Shown here: in pieces, positions 30,413 through 36,114 of the stretch
Layout: each line of letters opens with the position of its first letter
How positions within the stretch are numbered: the stretch's first letter is position 1
Source: CAYYMD01 sp964480425
Lineage (GTDB): Bacteria; Planctomycetota; Phycisphaerae; SM23-33
NCBI GenBank assembly: GCA_964480425.1
Contig: CAYZPY010000007.1
Span: 1 to 36,114 of the forward strand
Direction: 5' to 3'
DNA: 36,114 bases
Notes under the pieces: generated by a model
The model's database searches: none
What the model was told of the DNA's origin: nothing
Seen by the model: only the letters and a program-made list of their open reading frames with translations
Position numbers and translations under genes: made by a program

Positions 30413-32398
30413 TCAACTTTCGCTTCCGGCGAAGCCGAGGTATTCGTCCAGCCAGTCGTCGGTTCGCAGAACGCTTTTGCGCTGGCGCAGCGCCAGGCGC
30501 TCTGCGCGCCTTTGTGCGACGTCGAACACTCGCCGCGTCAGGCGCGAAGACACCTCCCCGTCGGCGCCGGCGAAACGCCGACGGAGCAGGCCCGTCATAG
30601 TCGGCGCGTAGCGGCGGGGCAGTTCATCCTCCAGCGAAACGAACGCCACCGCCTCGCCCGGGTCGCCCTGGCGGGCGCAGCGGCCGAACAACTGCCGGTC
30701 TATCCTGCCGGCCTCGTGCCGCTCTGTGGCGATGACCTTCAGTCCGCCCATCTCGGCCACGCCCGGGGCGAGTTTGATGTCCGTTCCGCGACCGGCCATG
30801 TTCGTGGCCACCGTTATCCTTCCCTTCTGTCCCGCCCCGGCGACGATGTGCGCCTCCTGTTTATGGCGGACGGCGTTTAACACCTGGTGGTCCAGGCCTT
30901 CGTCGCTCAGCATTCGGCTCAGGTGCTCGCTGGCGCGGACGCTGCGCGTGCCCACCAGCACCGGCCGGTCGGTCGCATGGACACGTTTTATCTCCTCGAG
31001 CACGGCGGACCACTTGGCCTGCTCGTCGGCGTAGACCCTGTCCGGATGCACCTTCCTTATGCACGGGCGGTTGGTGGGTATGACAGCCACCGGCAGGTGG
31101 TATATCTGCCAGAACTCCCGCCTGGCTTCGGCCGCTGTTCCGGTCATGCCGGCGAGTTTGCCGTACAACCGGAAGAAACGCTGAAAACTAAGCCGCGCGT
31201 AGGTGTCCTTGGGCGGGTTGACCTCGACGCCCTCCTTGGCCTCGACGGCCTGGTGAAGCCCGTCGCGCCACTCCCTGTCGGGCATAAGCCGGCCGGTGAA
31301 CTCATCCACTATGACGGCCTTGTCTTCCTGGAGAACGTACTGCTGGTCGCGAAGGTAGAACTCCCGGGCAGTAAGCGCCTGTACGATGAGTTCCTCGCTT
31401 CGCCGCCGGCCTTGCCACACGCCGCCCAGGCCCGCGGTCTCCCGCTCCAGTTGCGACTTCCCGGCCGAGGTCAGTTCAACCTCGCGATAGCGGTGGTTGA
31501 TTTTGTAGTGGACGTCCGGCTGGAATTTCTCGGCCAGTTCGGCAGCGCCTGTGAAGGCGTGGACCTGCTCCGGATTGGGCGCCTCGCCGGAGATGATGAG
31601 CGGCGTGACGGCTTCGTCTATGAGGACCGAGTCGGCCTCGTCGACTATGGCGTAGTGCAGGCCGCGCTGAAGCAGGCGGTCCGTCCGCCGGCGGCCGCCG
31701 ACGAAGTTTTCCAGAAGCGCCTGTGAAAAATTCTTCACACGCCCCAGTGTAAGCCGGTCGCGGAGGAAATCGGCAGTCACCTCCTTGTTCGTGCAGTACG
31801 TAATGTCCGCCTGGTAGGCGCGTTTACGCAGGGGCGGAGACATGTCCTGCCGGATGTAGCCCACGCTGAGGCCCAGGAATTTATATACGGGTCCCATCCA
31901 TTCGGCGTCACGCTTTGCGAGGTAATCGTTCACGGTGATGACGTGGCAGCCCTTTCCGCGCCACCCGGCCGCCACCGTCGGCATGGTGGCGGCAAGGGTC
32001 TTGCCCTCGCCAGTGGCCATCTCCACCACGCAACCGGCGTGCAGCGCAAGCGCCCCGGCTATCTGGACGGGGAAGTGCTTCTGGTCGAGTTTGCGGGCGG
32101 CCACCTCGCGGACCAGTGCGTAGGCGTGGTTCAGGTGCTCACGCGTGTCGCGCGACCTGCGAAAAATCTCTCGCAACTGCCGACCCGTCTCGCCCAGCGC
32201 CGCATCGGACTTTTGTGCGTAGTCCTTTTCCAGGGCGATAATTTCCCCGGCCCGTCTCAGAAAACTCTGCGTGCGTGTGGCGGCGTTGCGAATCCATCCG
32301 GCCACGGAGTCCCAGGCGGCATCCAGACCCCTCGGCAGGGACTGGTCTTTTTTCATCCCCGCAAGGAGCCGCCACGTTGTCGCAAGGTCCTGGGGCAT
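30413..32398 (-). CDS. Shortened accessory SecA-like translocase ATPase
   Basis: 661 residues from ATG 32398 (MPQDLATTW), which follows AAGGA 8 bases after the previous stop. SecA motor motifs are complete: Walker A MATGEGKT (127-134), VNDYLAKRD (156-164), DEAD-type VDEADSVLIDEA (252-263), later EFTGRLMPDREW, MTGTA, GRGTDIKL and GRCARQGDPG (usual SecA reads GRSGRQGDPG). An insertion of about 20 basic residues (NFVGGRRRTDRLL) precedes the DEAD box. The protein stops soon after motor domain 2; most of the helical scaffold, wing and zinc tail of the usual 850-900 residue SecA is missing. It is therefore an accessory, not housekeeping, SecA. Its operon partners are an M50 protease and HlyD adaptors, suggesting a dedicated export or membrane-insertion job. 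Confidence 0.87.
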   Translation of the reverse strand: MPQDLATTWRLLAGMKKDQSLPRGLDAAWDSVAGWIRNAATRTQSFLRRAGEIIALEKDYAQKSDAALGETGRQLREIFRRSRDTREHLNHAYALVREVAARKLDQKHFPVQIAGALALHAGCVVEMATGEGKTLAATMPTVAAGWRGKGCHVITVNDYLAKRDAEWMGPVYKFLGLSVGYIRQDMSPPLRKRAYQADITYCTNKEVTADFLRDRLTLGRVKNFSQALLENFVGGRRRTDRLLQRGLHYAIVDEADSVLIDEAVTPLIISGEAPNPEQVHAFTGAAELAEKFQPDVHYKINHRYREVELTSAGKSQLERETAGLGGVWQGRRRSEELIVQALTAREFYLRDQQYVLQEDKAVIVDEFTGRLMPDREWRDGLHQAVEAKEGVEVNPPKDTYARLSFQRFFRLYGKLAGMTGTAAEARREFWQIYHLPVAVIPTNRPCIRKVHPDRVYADEQAKWSAVLEEIKRVHATDRPVLVGTRSVRASEHLSRMLSDEGLDHQVLNAVRHKQEAHIVAGAGQKGRITVATNMAGRGTDIKLAPGVAEMGGLKVIATERHEAGRIDRQLFGRCARQGDPGEAVAFVSLEDELPRRYAPTMTGLLRRRFAGADGEVSSRLTRRVFDVAQRRAERLALRQRKSVLRTDDWLDEYLGFAGSES

Positions 32399-32406
32399 AG
32401 ACGTCC

Positions 32407-34599
32407 TTAGAGGTGGAGGCGTTTTTCCAGCATCTGTCTCAGTCCCAGCCACCACTGCACGGCCAGGGGCTTTTTATCCATGGCGAAGCGGATGACCACC
32501 CTCTGTCCGGCGAGCAGTTGAAATTTATCATCCCGCGGTTCGATAATCACCTGGAAGAGCCGCTCGGTGGCCTGCGTGCCCTGGCGGTCCTTCGGGTCGG
32601 TCTCAATGGGTCCGCCCGCGAAGTAGCCCAGCGCGCGGGAGGGCAGTTTTTTGCTCCCGGCCGGCAGTGCCTCGGTGACCTCGCCCGTCAGCAGGACGTC
32701 CGGTTTGCCTCGTAGTCTTATCTCCACCTGCCCGCGGGCGGCGTCTATGAGACGCATGTCTGCCTGCGTGACGACCGCCCGGATGTGCAGTTCGTCCAGG
32801 TCCGCCACCACGCCGATTTCCCTGCCCGGCTCGATGAAATCGCCTCTTTTGTGATCTATTCCCGGCGCAATCCACAGACCCGACACCGTGGCGCGGACCG
32901 AGAGTTTTTCGCACCGCTCGTCGTAGCGGCGAATCTTCTCGGTCATGTCGCGGATGTGTTTCAGATAAAGGTCCGCAAGGGCGAAGTTCCGTTCTTCGGG
33001 CGACATGGCTATTTTTCGCTGAAGTTTTCTCTGCTCCAACTGATATTTCAGTACCTTGCGCCGCCCTTGCAGGTCCCGGTTTTCCAGGCCCACAAGAACC
33101 TCATTACCGGCGCTCACCATTTGACCCGACGGCAGGTAATCCACCAGGTAACCGGCTTCTTCGGCGTGAATCACCGCCATGTCCACCGGCTCGACCACCC
33201 CCTCGGCCCTGACGTGATCCGGTGCGGGAATAAGCCCGATGCCGGTGACTAACGCTATAACAAACGCAGCCGTTGTGGTTATGGCCCTTGTGCGCGCCCG
33301 CAACAGTTCGGGGCTGGAAAACAGATACCGCACGAACTTGACCAGCGGCACGACCAGCCAGCCCACCACCGCCACCGCCGCGAACGTAAGGGCCACTATC
33401 GACAACGGCCTCGGAAGGCGATCGGTGACGAACAGAACTATCACGGCGAATATGAACACCCGGTAAATCGTCGAGGCGATGCCGAACACAACGAACCAAA
33501 TCCGCTCGCCGGTGGTGTGCGCGGGGTTCTGCCGGCGCGGCACGGCCCAGGCGTAGCGCTTGACAAGGTAATAAAGGTACTGGCGGCTGCGCTGGTGAAG
33601 GTTGGGTATCTCCAGCAGGTCCGAGAGGATGTAATACCCGTCGAAGCGCAGCAGCGGGTTGGCATTGAACAGCAGCGACGAGACGCTGGCGATGAACATG
33701 ATGTTGTAGCACACAGGGTGCAGTATCCCGCCCGGTGCGGTGTTAGCCCAGACGATCGCGGCCACGGCGGCGACGCCAAGTTCCACTATCATCCCCGCAC
33801 AGCCCACGACCACCCGCCGCAACTTGCTGCGGAACGCCCACGCGCTGGAGGCGTCCACGAAAGGAAGCGGCATGAACACCAGCAGCATGACGCCCATGGT
33901 GTGGACCTCGCCCCGGCCTCCTTCGGCCCGGCCAAAACGCTTGACCGCGAAGGCATGACCGAACTCGTGAAAGACCTTGGTGATGACCATCGCCAGGTAC
34001 AAAAGCGGCAGGTTCGCCGGTGCCAGTATACCCTCGGCGGCGTTCCACAACTCATCCGGCCGACCGGCGATGAAATATATTCCGGTTCCCAGAAGCGCCA
34101 CCCACAGTACGAACCCCACCCACGAGAACAGCCATCCGAACACGCCCCGCCACCGCTCAAGAAAACGGTCGGGGTCTATAAGCGGTATCCGCAGGAACAT
34201 CAGGTTCATCAGTTGCCCCTGCACCTGTCGGGTGATCCGCTGCCTGTATCGCTTCAGCAGCGATGCGGCGTCGGGGGGCATCTCTGCCATCAGCAGGTTG
34301 GATGTGTACAACCGCCCCAGCAGTTGTATCGCCTCTCCCTGCGTGGGGGCGGCGTCGCCGAGTTGCTCGTTGCACAACCGCCAGACCTGACGCACAGTCC
34401 GCCGGCCGTCAAGAAGCGCCACAAATCTGTAGGCCGCCTCATTGAGGCGGAAAAAGTCGTTGCTTCCTGCATCGCGCAAGACGTGCCATATCCGCCCGCG
34501 GAAGTGCTGGCGGTAGATCTCCACCGTCGAGCGCAGGCGAGGCGTCAGGTCCGCCACCCGGTACCAGGATTCGCTGAATGTGGGTCTGTCAACCGCCAT
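32407..34599 (-). CDS. PqqD-M50 protease-HlyD membrane protein
   Basis: 730 residues joining three modules. Residues 15-115 resemble PqqD, a peptide-recognition fold (FFRLNEAAYRFVALLDGRRTVRQV). Residues 150-460 are a multi-pass M50 (site-2 protease) unit with zinc motif HEFGH (211-215), the second-ligand motif NPLLRFDGYY (314-323) and about eight hydrophobic segments. Residues 465-730 are HlyD-like: a lipoyl half near 475-510, a coiled-coil stretch 508-562, the second half 568-600 and a beta-barrel region. Such PqqD-M50-HlyD proteins occur in planctomycetes and some RiPP or secretion loci, but their role is not established to my knowledge. ATG 34599 is 9 bases from the previous stop without a ribosome site, so coupling is likely. 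It may recognise and cleave a client at the membrane and hand it to export. Confidence 0.85.
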   Translation of the reverse strand: MAVDRPTFSESWYRVADLTPRLRSTVEIYRQHFRGRIWHVLRDAGSNDFFRLNEAAYRFVALLDGRRTVRQVWRLCNEQLGDAAPTQGEAIQLLGRLYTSNLLMAEMPPDAASLLKRYRQRITRQVQGQLMNLMFLRIPLIDPDRFLERWRGVFGWLFSWVGFVLWVALLGTGIYFIAGRPDELWNAAEGILAPANLPLLYLAMVITKVFHEFGHAFAVKRFGRAEGGRGEVHTMGVMLLVFMPLPFVDASSAWAFRSKLRRVVVGCAGMIVELGVAAVAAIVWANTAPGGILHPVCYNIMFIASVSSLLFNANPLLRFDGYYILSDLLEIPNLHQRSRQYLYYLVKRYAWAVPRRQNPAHTTGERIWFVVFGIASTIYRVFIFAVIVLFVTDRLPRPLSIVALTFAAVAVVGWLVVPLVKFVRYLFSSPELLRARTRAITTTAAFVIALVTGIGLIPAPDHVRAEGVVEPVDMAVIHAEEAGYLVDYLPSGQMVSAGNEVLVGLENRDLQGRRKVLKYQLEQRKLQRKIAMSPEERNFALADLYLKHIRDMTEKIRRYDERCEKLSVRATVSGLWIAPGIDHKRGDFIEPGREIGVVADLDELHIRAVVTQADMRLIDAARGQVEIRLRGKPDVLLTGEVTEALPAGSKKLPSRALGYFAGGPIETDPKDRQGTQATERLFQVIIEPRDDKFQLLAGQRVVIRFAMDKKPLAVQWWLGLRQMLEKRLHL

Positions 34600-34608
34600 A
34601 GATAAAAA

Positions 34609-36114
34609 CTACCACCAGAGTTTCATGCGCACCCAGTTGACCAGGCGGCGCGACCACATCCAGGCGTAATGCCGCCGGTCGATGTATAACCTGCCCACGC
34701 CCTCCATGCCGGGGCGCATGTTTTGCGTATTTCCCTTCAGACGCACGCGGACTTTGAAGACGTTGGACTCATCCTCGACCTCGGCCACGGGGTTTATACG
34801 CTCGACCTCGAAGGGGATTTTCCTGTCCGGGCGGGCGGTCGGCGTAAGAAAACCCTCCATGCCGCAACGGACCTGGGATATCTGGTCCTCGGGCACGGAT
34901 ATGACCGCACGAAGTTTGTCGGTGCGGGCGATGTCGAAGAGTTTCTCGCCCTTCTCGAAGGTGCGGTTGATGTGCTCCTTGAGACGCCCGCTGATTATCA
35001 CGCCGTCGAAGGGGGCCTTTATACTTGCCTGTTCTATCCTGCGCTTGATCGGCTGAATCCTGCCTTCGAGTATCTCGCGCGCCTTAAGGCGCGCGATTTC
35101 GGCCTCGGCCTGCTCGCCCTTGCTGGCCGCCAGAGAGGCCTCCTTCAGATACCCCAACCGCTCGGCCTCGGCTGCGGGAAGTTGCTCGATGACGAGTTTC
35201 TCGGTGTCCAGACGGGCAAGTACTTCGCCCTTGGTCACTTCCGCGCCGGGTTCGACCATAACCTTGGCCAGTTTGCCCTCAAACGGCGAGGAAATAACCT
35301 GCTGCCGCACCGGCTCGAGGGCGAAGGAGCCCCTGACATAATAATCGCCCTTGCCCAGGGCGAGGAACAATATGCCCCCCAGCACCGCCGCTGCGGCGAC
35401 CTTCGCCCAGGTGTGCTTCGAACCGACCAGGGCGGCGGCTGTATTTCGGCAGGCGCGGGCCGCTCGGGCGCCTATCCACCGGCCGCGGGCGTGCGTCTCC
35501 ACCAGGCGCGGCGCGCAAAGGTCGCACGTCAACCGCAGCATCTGCAGGTCTTCCTGGTCGAAGGGCTGATCGCCGGCGCGCTCGGCGGTCAGCACGGCCA
35601 CCGGCTCGCCCTCACTGCGGATCGGCAGCGACGCCACGGCCGAGTTGCGGTGCTTGCCCGAAAGTTCCGCCGCCGAACGCGACACGTACGTCGCCTCCGG
35701 CGAACTGGGACAAACCACCTCCACGTCCTGGTCGAGGCATTCCTCCATGGCCGACTCGGTGTCGGCGATGAGTTGCATCTTGCAGCTGAACTTCTCTGTG
35801 TGGCTCATCGCCTCCAGGCGCACGTAGCGGCCGCGGAGAAAACCGACGCTGACCTTCTCGCAGTTGAAGCGGGCGGCGATTTCGTTGCACATGTTCATCG
35901 CCGCGGCGCGGAATTTTTTCGGCTCGTTGACCGCCGATACGATTTCCATCGCCGTGCGGAGACTGTCCAGCTGCCGGCGCCGCCGGGACAGCTCCAGGCG
36001 CATTTCGTAAAGGTTCAAAAGCGAGGCGCTGAGTTCCAGTCGCTGGGCGACGGCCGCCGCTATGCGCCTGTCGGTGGTCTTGACCACGTAAGCGCCGGCG
36101 CCCCGCACGCCGTC
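34609..36114 (-). CDS. GAF-domain HlyD-type adaptor, 5' end missing
   Basis: The frame is open through the right edge; the first in-frame GTG is at 36108, so the real start probably lies outside. Residues below count from it. A helical segment (18-60) leads into a GAF domain (about 60-205), a cytoplasmic small-ligand or redox sensor with several Cys (C74, C83, C109, C124, C133, C195, C198). One transmembrane helix at 235-252 (KVAAAAVLGGILFLALG) follows. The periplasmic part is HlyD/RND-adaptor-like: lipoyl half (272-300), coiled coil (303-355), second half (358-395) and beta-barrel. The unusual joining of a cytosolic sensor to an export adaptor suggests that export is gated by an intracellular signal. 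It is followed after 9 bases by the PqqD-M50-HlyD gene. Confidence 0.83.
   Translation of the reverse strand, partial: DGVRGAGAYVVKTTDRRIAAAVAQRLELSASLLNLYEMRLELSRRRRQLDSLRTAMEIVSAVNEPKKFRAAAMNMCNEIAARFNCEKVSVGFLRGRYVRLEAMSHTEKFSCKMQLIADTESAMEECLDQDVEVVCPSSPEATYVSRSAAELSGKHRNSAVASLPIRSEGEPVAVLTAERAGDQPFDQEDLQMLRLTCDLCAPRLVETHARGRWIGARAARACRNTAAALVGSKHTWAKVAAAAVLGGILFLALGKGDYYVRGSFALEPVRQQVISSPFEGKLAKVMVEPGAEVTKGEVLARLDTEKLVIEQLPAAEAERLGYLKEASLAASKGEQAEAEIARLKAREILEGRIQPIKRRIEQASIKAPFDGVIISGRLKEHINRTFEKGEKLFDIARTDKLRAVISVPEDQISQVRCGMEGFLTPTARPDRKIPFEVERINPVAEVEDESNVFKVRVRLKGNTQNMRPGMEGVGRLYIDRRHYAWMWSRRLVNWVRMKLWW

Noticed and set aside
33517..34605. 362-codon plus-strand ORF opposite the PqqD-M50-HlyD gene
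   Set aside because: The M50 motifs HEFGH and NPxxxFDGYY are on the minus strand; the shadow is His/Pro/Arg-rich and non-domain-like.

Overview
The window looks like a chromosomal piece of a GC-rich (roughly 60% or more) Planctomycetota-type bacterium. The support is the mix of a huge Ig-repeat surface protein, a lipoprotein GH127 glycosidase, a BNR sialidase-like protein, a decayed sulfatase, a PqqD/M50/HlyD membrane protein next to a second SecA, and gene starts that often lack a clear Shine-Dalgarno sequence. This taxonomic call is inference; no rRNA, tRNA or marker gene is present. No CRISPR array, prophage or transposase was seen. No gene-free stretch exceeds 300 bases.

Layout. (1) 3-5465 (+): the 3' part of a giant secreted Ig-like/beta-helix protein with an EF-hand (dockerin-like) motif. 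(2) 5621-7723 (+): a restriction-modification island with a beta-class DNA methyltransferase and a XhoI/PaeR7I-family endonuclease behind a strong sigma70-like promoter, then a small unknown ORF. (3) 7731-11531 (-): glycan degradation, GH127 lipoprotein then BNR sialidase-like protein, separated by a 160-bp nested palindromic element. (4) 11779-13294 (+): a sulfatase pseudogene with an internal deletion, still overlapping a secreted metallophosphoesterase. (5) 13430-15618 (+): ArsR-type repressor, a 56-residue Cys-rich protein, ABC ATPase and ABC-2 permease, all overlapping. (6) 15863-22543 (-): a six-gene sugar operon (RhaT-type transporter, mutarotase, zinc dehydrogenase, KduD-like SDR, AldA-like dehydrogenase, enolase-superfamily dehydratase). 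(7) 22807-30267: a MobB-MobA fusion (+) converging on an NAD-linked formate dehydrogenase cluster (-) made of NuoE, a NuoF-GltD fusion and FdhA. (8) 30413-36114 (-): GAF-HlyD protein (cut by the window edge), PqqD-M50-HlyD protein and a shortened SecA-like ATPase.

How they fit together. Blocks 3, 4 and 6 suggest growth on algal or plant polysaccharides. Arabinose, acidic or deoxy sugars would be released outside and oxidised by a non-phosphorylating route resembling L-rhamnose/L-fucose catabolism. Block 7 makes the bis-MGD cofactor and handles formate. Its NuoF-GltD fusion raises the possibility of flavin-based electron bifurcation or NAD(P) transhydrogenation coupled to formate. Block 8 looks like an uncharacterised export or membrane-stress apparatus. 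It pairs a peptide-recognition (PqqD) domain, an intramembrane protease, two HlyD-type adaptor modules and a dedicated SecA motor. Blocks 7 and 8 and the Cys-rich microprotein of block 5 are the most interesting parts.
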